Below, piece after piece: positions 10,046 to 18,684 of a DNA stretch of 30,489 nucleotides (its first letter is position 1; each line of letters begins with the position of its first letter). The notes beneath the pieces are model-generated. The model saw only the letters and a program-made list of their open reading frames with translations, did not search any database and was not told the DNA's origin. A program made the position numbers and the translations under genes. This DNA is from an uncultured bacterium (GTDB lineage: Bacteria; Patescibacteriota; Gracilibacteria; Absconditabacterales; Absconditicoccaceae), in NCBI GenBank assembly GCA_937906635.1, contig CALCYP010000114.1, positions 1 to 30,489 of the forward strand, in the 5' to 3' direction.

Positions 10046-10076
10046 TTGTCACAAAATGATTTTTGATTCGTATAAT
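10046..10076 (+). promoter_or_regulatory. Candidate promoter of the ABC exporter leader
   Basis: TTGTCA (10046-10051) and a perfect TATAAT (10071-10076) with a 19-bp spacer, longer than the 17 bp optimum. Transcription would start near 10083, just before the structured leader. Confidence 0.4.
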
Positions 10077-10082
10077 ATAATA

Positions 10083-10289
10083 GAGATATGTTTATTTCAA
10101 AAATATTTTACTTGATGAGTATGGTACATTGCTATAGAACATCTAAAATTGTGATTCCTTGCCAATTATCATGGAATGGTATTTTCCATAGCAAAAATAT
10201 TTTTGAAAGTTAAGATAGTAAAAAATTAAGATAAAAAATAATATTAAGCTATGGAAAACCAATCAGAACTTCCATAGCTTTTTATTTTT
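10083..10289 (+). promoter_or_regulatory. Structured leader with mutually exclusive terminator and antiterminator
   Basis: The strands 10095-10109 and 10194-10208 are exactly complementary over 15 bases and close an 84-nt inner domain with further pairing: TATGGTAC (10120-10127) with GTA and CCATA (10179-10190), and ATTCC with GGAAT (10154-10158, 10173-10177). Downstream, AGCTATGGAA (10247-10256) and TTCCATAGCT (10270-10279) form a 10-bp terminator stem followed by TTTTATTTTT. The 11 bases TTTTCCATAGC (10182-10192) inside the first domain are perfectly complementary to GCTATGGAAAA (10248-10258), so they could form an antiterminator instead. The layout is that of a riboswitch or protein-sensed attenuator 46 bp before an ABC ATPase gene. 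I do not recognise a known class. A free-standing small RNA with its own terminator is the alternative. Confidence 0.55.
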
Positions 10290-10334
10290 AATTCATTATT
10301 TATTCAGCTGTCTTTATCAGTAAAAAATATCAAA

Positions 10335-11246
10335 ATGTTAGAGGTTAAAAATGTAAAGAAAGACTTCAAAAGGAGAATCAAAAGTTGAAAATGGATGAAA
10401 AACCTTTTTGCTCCAAAGTATGAGAAATTTCATGCATTGAAATGAATTTCATTCAAAATTGAGCAATGAGAAAAAGTAGCATTTATCTGACCAAATGGAG
10501 CCGGAAAATCTACTACAATTAAGGCAATTTTGTGAATATTGCACTATGACAGTGGAACGATTAAGATTTTTGGTAAAGATCCAATGTCTCAAAGAGAAGA
10601 AATTGCAAAACAAACAGCATCAGTCTTTGGTCAAAGGAGCCAACTACTCTACCACTTACCTTTGATTGATAGTTTCAATTTTTTTAGGATTATGTACGAT
10701 ATCCCAAAAGACAAATTTGAAGAGAGATTGAATCATTTTTCAGAGAAATTTGGATTGAAAGAATTTTTGGATCAACCAGTTAGGAAATTAAGTCTTGGAC
10801 AAAGGATGAAATGAGAAATCGTAGCATCACTACTCCATGAGCCAAAAGCAATATTTTTGGATGAGCCTACAGTATGATTGGATATCATCGCAAAGAAAGT
10901 CTTGTATGAAATATTGAATGAAATAAACAAAAAAGAGAATGTAACAATTTTTTTGACTTCACACGATTTGAATGATATCGAAAATCTATGTGATAGAGCG
11001 ATTATAATCAATAGATGAGATATTTTGTATGATGGACAACTTGATGACCTCATGACTACACATGCGAACAAAAAGTTTATAAAATATAAAGCAAAAGATA
11101 CTTTGCAACGAGAAGAAATAGTAATAGAAAATAATTCGAAAATAGTACAAAAGACTTTGAAGTATTTATTTGAAAACAAAGATGTAGAAGATGTCAAAGT
11201 AGAAAATGTACCATTGGAAGATGTAATTGAAGAATTTTATAAGTAG
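10335..11246 (+). CDS. ABC-2 type exporter, ATP-binding protein
   Basis: The cytoplasmic ATPase of an exporter whose two permeases follow. The 303-aa protein has Walker A GPNGAGKST at residues 52-60 (first Gly is TGA), Q-loop FGQRSQ, signature LSLGQRMKGE (Gly for the usual Ser at position three), Walker B AIFLDEPTVGLD and the H-loop SHD. The N-terminal extension (FKRRIKSGKWMKNLFAPKYEKFHALKG) and the FGQRSQLLYHLPLIDSFNF segment are typical of the subgroup paired with ABC2_membrane_6 (DUF990) permeases. The C-terminal ~70 residues are an accessory domain. The start is MLEVKNVKKDF at the family's normal position. It follows a structured leader that may control it. The substrate is unknown; drugs, lipids or peptides are all possible. 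Confidence 0.9.
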
Positions 11247-11253
11247 AAAAATT

Positions 11254-11342
11254 GCTCCCCCTCAGGGAGTTCCATCTCGATCTATCGGGAGAGTGAGGGG
11301 GTACCCCTCCGCCCTTCGGGCCATCCTCCCCAAGGGGAGGAA
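11254..11342. repeat. Dispersed C-rich palindromic repeat, copy 2
   Basis: It lies between the exporter ATPase and first permease genes. Paired arms are CTCCCCCTC...GAGTGAGGGGGT, ATCTCGATCTATCGGGAGA, CCGCCCTTCGGGCC and CCTCCCCAAGGGGAGG. It would fold strongly in the operon mRNA and could reduce or stabilise downstream expression. Confidence 0.75.
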
Positions 11343-11363
11343 CTTTATGTCTAACATACAACT

Positions 11364-12149
11364 ATGAAAAAGTACTTACAGTTTTTAAAATATGCTTTTA
11401 AGGAGCAACGGCAATATAGGACAAACTTTTTTGCTAGTATTGGGACCATGATTTTCAATGATGCATGTTTTATGATAATATTCTTAATATTTTTGTGATA
11501 CTTTACTGGAACAGGATTAACAATGTGAAACTTTTTGGTTCTAATGGGAGTATCATGTATGGCTTATGGTTTTACGCACTGATTATTATACAATATTTCA
11601 TCATTATGCGATATTATAGAAAGATGAAAGTTAGATTACTACCTAAGTTTTCCTGTCAAGCCATTATGATTTTTAGCGTTTACAAAAGTTTGAGTAACTG
11701 ACATATGAGATATCATATTTGGATTAATCTGTTTATGAATCTATGCTTTTGTTTATGCTGATAGCCCAGCATGAATTGTATTATTGAAGTGACTTGCAAT
11801 ATTTATTATTGCTACAATAGCAATAATCGGGATATATATTGCACTTTGAAGCATCTCATTTTGGCTACAAAAATGATCAAAAGTAGCCGATTTGTTTAAT
11901 AGTATGTTCTTATCGTTTTCTCAGTACCCACCTGAAATTTATAAAGAAAACAAAATTATCTATTTATTAATGTGCATTTTGTTGTTTCCATGAGTATTAC
12001 TTCCATACGAAATGTTAATTTGAACTACCACTATTTGACAACGAATACTCTTGATTTGACTCTCTATAATAATATTTGCGGCAGGAATACGAGTATTTAG
12101 AAGATGACTAAAAAGATATTCTAGTGGAAATCTAGTCCACCAGATGTAG
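11364..12149 (+). CDS. ABC-2 family exporter permease 1
   Basis: A 261-aa inner-membrane protein with about six hydrophobic helices, of the ABC2_membrane_6 (DUF990) type. The N-terminus MKKYLQFLKYAFKEQRQYRTNFFAS is the usual amphipathic entry before helix 1. LCDIIERGKLDYYLSFPVKPLGF is the conserved cytoplasmic loop that contacts the ATPase (family pattern: G.LD..L..P), and FLSFSQYPPEIY the conserved loop before the last helices. The ATPase lies upstream and the partner permease downstream, each separated by a palindromic repeat. Many glycines in the membrane helices are TGA, so the standard code leaves almost nothing of this gene. Its ATG is the only in-frame start near the repeat. Confidence 0.87.
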
Positions 12150-12150
12150 A

Positions 12151-12238
12151 AATCATCCCCCTGCTCCTTCTTTGAAAAAGAAGGGGTGCCATAAAGAAGG
12201 GTTCCCCTCTTTATCAAAGAGGGGTTAGGGGTGATTTA
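12151..12238. repeat. Dispersed C-rich palindromic repeat, copy 3
   Basis: It starts one base after the permease 1 stop. The ends AATCATCCCCCT and AGGGGTGATTT are near-perfect inverted repeats, and inside are CTCCTTCTTTGAAAAAGAAGG and CCCCTCTTTATCAAAGAGGGG. The arrangement resembles a miniature inverted-repeat element inserted between two cotranscribed genes. Confidence 0.8.
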
Positions 12239-12259
12239 TTTAGAAACTAACTTATCAAA

Positions 12260-13045
12260 ATGCTGAAATACATAAAAATATGATTCTACTTTCTAAAAGA
12301 AGTATTTTACTACATATACATGTTGCTAATCAGCAATATACATTTGTTAATTTTTGTGTTTATCATACCTATGCTTGTGGCATTTGGAGCAAAAGCAAAA
12401 TGAATCGATACAATATCATGAATTGATATATGAATGTATGCTTGGTATATTTTCATTGCAGAATTAATCATGACGAATTGGAGAGATAGAGATATGATAG
12501 AAGAAATCAAATGATGATCTATCGTTACATATTTGAACAAGCCAATTTCATTCATCTGATACTACTTTTCTCAATGATTTTTCAAAAATTTATTGAATAT
12601 ATTGGCTGTATGAATTGGTTCGTGACTTGTAATATTTTTAGTCCTATGAAAGTTCCCACGATTTTGAATTTGAAATTTTGGTTTATTTTTATTGACTATG
12701 GTTATATGAATTTGCGTGTTGTCATTAGTTAGCTTAATAATTGCCTTACTCGCTTTTGTGTTGGAAGATAGTTCATTTATCAGACTTTTGATTAATAAAT
12801 TATACTTCATTTTTGGTTGAGTATTTTTACCAGTCGATATTTATCCTACACGGATGCAAAGCGTATCAAAATTCATGCCATTTCAATACTATGTGTACTG
12901 ACCTGCAAAATTCTTTGCTACTTGAGATGTCAACTTTTTGTTATCATACTTACCATACCAAGTTATGTGGCTTATAATATTGATAGCGATTGTAAAGTTG
13001 ATTTATAGAAAAATGCTCAGAAACGTAGAAATTAATGGTGGATAA
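12260..13045 (+). CDS. ABC-2 family exporter permease 2
   Basis: The second membrane subunit of the exporter, also 261 aa, with about six hydrophobic helices. It begins MLKYIKIGFYFLKEVFYYIYM. The cytoplasmic loop RDMIEEIKGGSIVTYLNKPISFIGYY corresponds to the conserved coupling loop of ABC2_membrane_6 proteins, and FGGVFLPVDIYPTRMQSVSKFMPFQYYVYGPAKFF to the loop before the last helix (pattern: G...P...P...Q.......P). It ends in a short basic tail (KLIYRKMLRNVEING). The equal lengths of the two permeases fit a heterodimeric pore. Transcription probably continues from the leader at 10083; no separate promoter is obvious in the 21-bp gap after the repeat. Confidence 0.87.
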
Positions 13046-13054
13046 CATATTCGT

Positions 13055-13084
13055 TTGATTTTCCAAGTTAATTAACTATATAGT
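13055..13084 (+). promoter_or_regulatory. Candidate promoter of the hemolysin III gene
   Basis: TTGATT (13055-13060) and TATAGT (13079-13084) are 18 bp apart (TATATA at 13077 gives 16 bp). The -10 sits within the palindrome AACTATATAGTT. Confidence 0.35.
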
Positions 13085-13111
13085 TTGAGATTTACTTAAA
13101 ACCATTAAAAA

Positions 13112-13810
13112 ATGGCTATAAAGGAAAAAGATCTTAGCAACAGTAAAAATCCAAGATTTACCAAATGAGAGGAAATAGCAAATGCTATATCACATTGAGT
13201 TGGCTTGGCTTTTGGAATTGTGGCTACAGTTTTGATGATTGTGAAATCTTGTCATATATGAAATGCTTATCATATTATTTGAGCCAGTATTTTCGGTTTA
13301 TGATTGATATTGCTTTACTGCTCTTCTATGCTAAATCATGCATTGCCAAGCGGTTCAAAAGCAAAAAACTTTTTCCATAATTTTGATCAAATAGCGATTT
13401 ACTTTTTGATTGCATGAACATATACCCCAATTGCATTAGTGTGAATTCGTGATATTTGATGATGGGTATTGTTTGGACTTCAATGGTGATTTGCACTAAT
13501 ATGAATAATTCTGAAATTCTTTATGCCAAATAAGTTTGAAAAAGGAGTAAATACATTCATTGTAATAAGTTATGCTTTCATGGGATGGATGTTGTTGTAC
13601 TTTATATATCCATTGTACCAGCAAATTTCTCCAATGTGAATGTGATGGATTTTCATATGATGAGGGCTATACACATTGGGAATTATCGCGTTTAAGCTAG
13701 AGAAAGTGAAATATATGCACCTAATTTGGCATTTGGCTGTACTTGCTGGTTCCGTCTGTCATTGGATTGCTATAATGCGGTATATATTACCAATAGGTGG
13801 AAAATGTTAA
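13112..13810 (+). CDS. Hemolysin III family (PAQR-like) membrane protein
   Basis: A 232-aa seven-helix membrane protein of the HlyIII/TrhA/PAQR family, linked in bacteria to membrane-fluidity homeostasis; some members were first named hemolysins. The predicted metal-binding residues are present: ISHGVGL in the first helix (GEEIANAISHG is the family start), SMLNHAL then HNFDQIAIYFLIAGTYTP around helices 2-3 with the conserved Asp, and HLIWHLAVLAGSVCHW in the last helix. The length is normal. Gly positions in GVGLAFG, GTYTP and GGG are partly TGA. It has its own promoter candidate and lies 66 bp after the exporter operon. A GTCCC-ATC-GGGAC hairpin followed by TTCTTT shortly after the stop may terminate it. 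Confidence 0.92.
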
Positions 13811-13831
13811 AAAAAACATATAAATAAAATC

Positions 13832-14193
13832 GTCCCATCGGGACTTCTTTAATCATCAATTAGTCGCGAAGCGACGATTCTTTATCATATCTATTCTATA
13901 TAATAGATAGAATCGTCCCTTTGGGACTTTTTCACTTTTCTATCTTGTACACCCACGACTAAAGTCGTGGGCTAATGCTTTCTATACCCACAAAGTCGCA
14001 AAGCGATGATTTCCTTGTTTAACCCATGGTTTTTGCTATTAGCACTCAGTCGCAAAGCGACGACTCCTTTAATATATCGTTATCTAACCAACGACTTTAG
14101 TCGTTGGTATATAGAGACAAATAATCACATAGTCGCGAAGCGACGACTCTTTATTATATTTATATCTGCATAATAGAGTCGTCCCTTCGGGAC
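13832..14193. repeat. Array of short GTCGC/GTCCC hairpins
   Basis: About nine small perfect stem-loops follow one another: GTCCC-ATC-GGGAC (13832), GTCGC-GAA-GCGAC (13863), GTCCC-TTT-GGGAC (about 13916), CCCACGACT-AA-AGTCGTGGG (13952), two or three GTCGC-AAA/GAA-GCGAC units, CCAACGACT-TT-AGTCGTTGG (14088) and GTCCC-TTC-GGGAC (14181). They alternate with AT-rich spacers in the gap 13811-14262, which holds no gene. They resemble REP sequences mobilised by RAYT/IS200-like transposases, but none is in the window. Confidence 0.85.
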
Positions 14194-14262
14194 TTCTTTT
14201 ATTTCTCCACTATATCATCTCTTTGGGACTGATTTTGAAATTATCGATAACACACTACATTA

Positions 14263-16458
14263 TTAATGTTCTCATAGTTCTGATTCAGCAAATTTATTAT
14301 CGAAAATAGATACAGATTTTGCTATAAGCGGTTTAATGAGCAATCAAGCAATAGCAAAAATTCCGAAAAATCACAATAAAATGACTAAATTTGTATAAAA
14401 TACCTGAGGGACTACTCATCATACAGATTCCCTCATTGCTCTAATTGCATATGTAAATGGAAGATAAGGGTTTATAGCTTGAAAGAATGAATCAGACATT
14501 TCTACTGGAAAAGTTCATCCAGATCATGAAAGTTGAAGCACTAAAAATATAATCATAAAAGCTTTTCCTGAATTTCACAAGGTACTCACACATGAATAAG
14601 CAATCATAGAAAACACAATGGAACAAACGAGTGTAGTAAGGATAAAAGCTCATAAATTTTCTACATATACTCAAAGCAAAATGACCTCTCAAAGAGAAAC
14701 TATCAATCATTGAGCAATTGAAATGGTCAGAAAAAACAATCGTTTACCCAAAAATTTTTCATAATCTTTGCATTTTTGTAATTCTGGATCTTTTACTCTC
14801 GTAGTAAACATTGCTATCATCAAAAGACTTCATACCCGTATAGCTAATACTGTAAAAAACGGCGACATAGCTGATCAATAATTTGGAATAGAAAAAAGCT
14901 TGTGTTCCACAAGCTCTATAGGTGAACTAAAAAAATCTGCAAAACGGCCTGGATCAAGCAATGCCACAGACAAAAATTCATTTATCAATCAATCTTTTTT
15001 TATAGATTGTAGTTCATTGTCCAATTTTGAGATATTTCATTGGATTTTTGGGACATCTTTTTGGAAATCCTGAAGTTTATCTATTGTTTTGTCCAAAATT
15101 TCCACTCAAGAATTTATTTCGTTTTGGACTTCTGGTAATTTTCATTCTAAATTATACAGTTTATCTCTTCAAACATCAGCCATATCATATAATCATGATA
15201 AGACATTTTTGAGTTGTGGTATGATATTTCAATCCAACTCGTCTGAAATATCTCCAAAATCATTTTCAATATCAGCGATTGTAGATTTTAATTTTACTCT
15301 ATCATCTTTTACAGCATTTGTTTTGTCGTTTATTCAATTTTCTATTTTGTCTGACAAATCATTTACCGTATCAAACTTATCATCTATATTTTCCAATTTC
15401 TCAATTATTTTGTCCAATGGGGATAATAGTATTTGAGCTCAAGGCATCACATCAATTACAGATTGTAATGATAATTTTACATTTTCAAGCACTGATAATA
15501 AAGCCTCTACTTTTCATTGGGCCAATACTACATCTTGTGAAATATCATCGACTCAACTTAGCACTACATCTTTTCAAGCATCCATTTTTGAAATAACTGA
15601 AGATGTCTTTTTGTCGATATTTTTCACTATACTTTTTATGTCTGACACATCGTCTTTTATAATTCCTGGTGCCGTATCCAAAAATGATAATGTGTCTTTT
15701 GACAATCACTGTACATCTTGCAACAAAATCTGTCAATCATCAATATTATTGTAAATTTCTGGCATTTTACCATCAATTTCTTGTAATTTATTTTTTGCTC
15801 TATTTGCTATATCTATTGATGAAGCCACTATCTCATCTAAATTTGCTGTTTCTCTCCTAACTTTGTGTATCATATCGATAAAATCATTTATATTTTTTTG
15901 ATCATTTTGCACAAATAATCATAATTCATTTATCTTTGACATAACTACCTCATCAACCGTACGGATAAATTGTTTCTCAATATTTTCTTTGATTGTTGAG
16001 GTTCATTTGTCAGTGATTTTTGGTACAATAGCGTTTATTTTTTCATTTACAGTATAGTGTAATTCTGGATTTTGTGGCTCTTCGTCCAAAAAAGTGATAA
16101 ATTTTTGAGAAAATCATGACTCTATCACAATATTTGCATAATATTGTCATAATCTCGTTCATTCTTGAGCAATATCTTCATCTACAAAAACTCGTCATAT
16201 TGCATCATTTTCTTTTAATTCATCAATTATTTCATTTCATATATTTAGATATTCTCCGTTGAATACTGTTCATTCATCATTATTTGCTACTGCCACTTTT
16301 AATCATTTTGTATTTCAATATGGATCTCGTGAAGATTTTAGGTAAAATCGTGCATACAAAGATGGCAATATACATATTGCAATGATTATCACTACTGCTA
16401 CTCGATTGGTAAATACTTTTTTTAAATCTGCAAAATAAATTTTAAATATATTTTTCAT
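14263..16458 (-). CDS. YhgE/Pip-like membrane protein with long coiled-coil middle
   Basis: A 731-aa protein with the YhgE/Pip domain plan. An N-terminal membrane helix (VFTNRVAVVIIIAICILPSLYARF, about residues 14-37) is followed by the conserved start of the outer domain (GNTKGLKVAVANNDEG, with NGEYLNIGNEI). Residues ~170-530 are a long helical, heptad-like region rich in Asp, Lys and Leu (DDISQDVVLAQ..., LDKIIEKLENIDDKFD). The C-terminal ~200 residues hold about five membrane helices of ABC-2 permease type, including a Gly-rich FLVLQLSGSGGTFPVE segment and INPYLPFTYAIRAMRE, a hallmark of the family. Relatives act in phage adsorption (Pip) or export; this one's role is unknown. A HigA-like regulator lies 21 bp upstream in the same direction. 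Confidence 0.85.
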
Positions 16459-16479
16459 ATGTACTTTGTAATTAATAAA

Positions 16480-16791
16480 TTAATGGCGAACAAAAGACAA
16501 TATCCTATTTTTTATCTCTTGTATGATAGTTTTGTGTTTTTCATTTATTGATAACAAATGTAAATCTCGGAGATTTTGTAATTTCAACAATTTTTCTGGT
16601 GAAACTTGTAGAGCTACTGCTATGCGAATTGCTGTCTTTGGTGTAAGGTTTCTCCTTCAATTTAATAGATCATTTACCTCAGAAATTGGCAATCAAATCA
16701 ATTTAGCAAATTCTGTCTGAGATCGTCATTTGCTTTCGATTTTTTCTTTGATATATTTTCATGGATGGAAAATCTTTTTTAATTCGTTCAT
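16480..16791 (-). CDS. HigA-type helix-turn-helix antitoxin or regulator
   Basis: A 103-aa DNA-binding protein. The start MNELKKIFHPGKYIKEKIES is the typical HigA/VapI entry (HPGxxLxExL). SQTEFAKLIGLPISEVNDLLNGRRNLTPKTAIRIAVAL is the XRE-type helix-turn-helix (about residues 24-61), and SPEKLLKLQNLRDL the usual end. In HigBA systems a RelE-like HigB toxin sits upstream, but no such gene is present: the upstream gene is the DUF262-HNH protein and the downstream one YhgE/Pip, 21 bp away. It may therefore be an orphan antitoxin or a dedicated repressor of the membrane-protein gene. NGRRNLT is well conserved and its Gly is TGA. Confidence 0.8.
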
Positions 16792-16810
16792 GTGAAATAT
16801 ATTGATATAA

Positions 16811-16834
16811 AAAAACTATCATTTCTGATAGTTT
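16811..16834 (-). terminator. Rho-independent terminator after the DUF262-HNH gene
   Basis: On the minus strand AAACTATCA and TGATAGTTT form a 9-bp stem (16826-16834 with 16813-16821) capped by GAAA, then seven T. It lies downstream of the DUF262-HNH gene and upstream of the HigA-like start, so these two are probably separate transcripts. Confidence 0.75.
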
Positions 16835-16859
16835 AATCATTTTAAAATTTTATTCAAGA

Positions 16860-16882
16860 TTTTACACAAATTTTGTGTAAAA
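16860..16882. promoter_or_regulatory. Perfect 23-bp palindrome, candidate operator
   Basis: TTTTACACAAA and TTTGTGTAAAA are exact inverted repeats around one central base. It starts one base after the DUF262-HNH stop and about 70 bp before the HigA-like start, so it could be the operator of that regulator. The arm-to-arm distance of one base makes an RNA hairpin less likely than a dimer binding site. Confidence 0.5.
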
Positions 16883-16883
16883 G

Positions 16884-18047
16884 TTATCTATTTCATTTTG
16901 CACAATTATGGCTTTTACAAAGCATTTGACAATTTTTTATATCAGTAGCTCCACCTCTACTCCAAGCTGAAACATGGTCAGCATCCATTTCTCAAATTGA
17001 CCAGATTTTTTTGTTATTACTTTCGTGTCAAATTGCACATAAAGGACAATTTGAAACTCATTTTTCGTTTGCTTCTTTGGTTTGCTGAGCATAAACTGAT
17101 TTTTTGGTTGCTTCATCAAATACACGGACATCCAATAATTTACTATCTACACAGTCTCCCAAAATATACTCAAAAACTCATTTACGGCTTTTTACATAAG
17201 GGTCTGCATACAATTCATGAACTTTCTCAGAAACTTTCTTTGGATCATATGATTTTTTGTGATAAATCTCATAAAGTCTTCATCGTTCAAGTCATTTCAT
17301 CTCACTTTCAACATCGCTAAATACTCCTGAAATTCGGTCAATCACAATGGTAAAATAAGTTTTCAATTCTGAAATATTATCATCATAACGGTGTTTACTC
17401 ATATAATTTCAGATTTCTCATTTACTTACTCGGTCTAATGCCGTATGCAAAAAATCTTGTCTATTTACGGCTCATGAAATATAAGCTCACCATTTCATCA
17501 CATTTGCATTTTGACTATTACTAAATTCCTCCTTAGCTTTCGTTACAAAAGGTCATGAATAAACAGCATTAAAAAGTTCCTGCTCATTTAGTGGAACTCA
17601 TGCAATATTTATAGTCTTAAATCGTTCTTTTATCTCGCTTTCTTCTCATTCACATTCATAAATCAAAAGTGGAGTTTCATCAAATCTTTTTTGTAGTTCT
17701 TCCGGTAAACTATCAAAATAATAGACTTCTCAATCTTTAGATGTTATGGCGAATTTTTTTGTGCGATAACGACCAATACTCGTAATCCTCTGCTGACCAT
17801 CCAAAACTTCAAATTTATCTTCTCAGACTTTATTGAAATATATCAGTCATAATGGATAACCTTTCAAAATTGATTCAATCACAGCGACATCCTTTTTTCA
17901 GTCTGCATAAATATAATTTCTCTGATATTCTGGCTGAATTGTGAGTTTTCAAGCCAAACCAAAAAGTCATTTTCATTCCAGTTCATTATACACAAATCAT
18001 TCACAAATGTCTTTTACTGTAATGTTGGTACGAAGTTTAGTTTCCAT
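16884..18047 (-). CDS. DUF262 and HNH endonuclease domain protein
   Basis: A 387-aa protein with an N-terminal ParB-like DUF262 domain and a C-terminal HNH nuclease. DUF262 signatures are QPEYQRNYIYADGKK (about residues 38-52, entry motif PxYQRxYVW) and FEVLDGQQRITSIGRY (DGQQR, nucleotide-binding/hydrolysis motif). The nuclease part is CPLCAIGH, then MDADHVSAWSRGGATDIKN, CQMLCKSHN and AKGNR: two CxxC-like pairs for zinc and the catalytic DH...N. The same plan occurs in GmrSD-type modification-dependent restriction and other phage-defence nucleases, so defence is likely but not shown. A fused single protein and the lack of a methylase favour a type IV-like enzyme. Repeats and an IS110 remnant lie just upstream. 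Confidence 0.88.
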
Positions 18048-18083
18048 GATTATTTTTAGAGATAAAAGATTATTATTGGTAAT

Positions 18084-18132
18084 TAAATCCTCCGTCACTT
18101 CGTGACACCTCCTTTAAAAAGGAGGAAAATTT
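18084..18132. repeat. Dispersed C-rich palindromic repeat, copy 4 (short)
   Basis: AAATCCTCC and GGAGGAAAATTT are terminal inverted repeats enclosing GTCACTTCGTGAC and CCTCCTTTAAAAAGGAGG. It is a shorter form of the elements at 5927, 11254 and 12151. Confidence 0.75.
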
Positions 18133-18196
18133 AATATGTATTTATCCCCTTTTTAAAGTCCAATTATGAGAAAAATCAAGAGGAATAAATAAAATC

Positions 18197-18487
18197 TTAG
18201 ATAGAATTTAAATAATAATTTGGATTATATAGTTCATTTTTCTGGATTAATGACCGCATAGTATATATCATTTTCCTTGCTATTGTTAGTACACATATAA
18301 AATGATGCTTTCATTTTTGTTTTTCCCTCTCATATATTCATTTATAGTATTCACTATGATGTATTGAGCAAAATGCTGCTTGGTACAATTTCTTTCTTAT
18401 GAAACTATTTCATCTTTTTGACATTTTATAATTTCATGCACTCTTTCAACTTTGTCTTAATCTTGGATCTAATCATACATATGTCAT
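18197..18487 (-). pseudogene. IS110-family transposase, C-terminal remnant
   Basis: A 96-codon frame matches the C-terminal (transposase_20) end of IS110-family transposases: YVGLDPRLRQSGKSAGNYK, MSKRGNSFIRKKLYQAA, then YYKGIYEREKQKGKHHF and the final helix VLTIARKMIYTMRSLI. The catalytic Ser motif of the family would lie in this domain, but the N-terminal DEDD RuvC-like domain (about 200 aa) is missing. Upstream DNA is a different, hairpin-rich sequence, so the gene is truncated at about GMTYVGLDP. The key glycines in SGKSAGN and KRGN are TGA, so the element was adapted to the host's code. ATG at 18487 is the first in-frame start, not a genuine one. Confidence 0.8.
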
Positions 18488-18620
18488 CCCTTCGGGATTC
18501 TTTCCAATCCAAAATTCCTCACTGAGAGTTTCACCCTCAGCTATTTGATATTTCATCCCTCCGGGACTCATCCTTTGACTCCGGAGTTGGGTTTCCGCTC
18601 CGCTGAAGCCCCGAGGTCTT
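18483..18620. repeat. Cluster of short hairpins upstream of the IS110 remnant
   Basis: CATCCCTTCGGGATTC, CTGAGAGTTTCACCCTCAG, CATCCCTCCGGGACTC and an ACTCCGGAGT palindrome lie close together in a G+C-rich patch. They resemble the GTCCC-GGGAC units of the 13832-14193 array and mark the point where the transposase is broken. Confidence 0.65.
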
Positions 18621-18637
18621 GTAGTAAAAACATAAAA

Positions 18638-18665
18638 AAAACCTCAAGATTTCTCTCAAGGTTTT
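18638..18665 (-). terminator. Rho-independent terminator of ppsA
   Basis: On the minus strand a 12-bp stem (two G-T pairs) is capped by GAAA and followed by eight T. It lies 20 bp beyond the PEP synthase stop and ends the long minus-strand metabolic run. Confidence 0.85.
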
Positions 18666-18684
18666 CATAAAATTATTTATTATT

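Noticed and set aside
10083..10289. 6S RNA
   Set aside because: The closed hairpin is only about 115 nt and the downstream antiterminator-terminator pairing fits an attenuator better, though a small RNA is not excluded.
13832..14193. CRISPR array
   Set aside because: The units are short hairpins of several types with irregular spacing and no constant 25-40 bp repeat; no cas genes are nearby.
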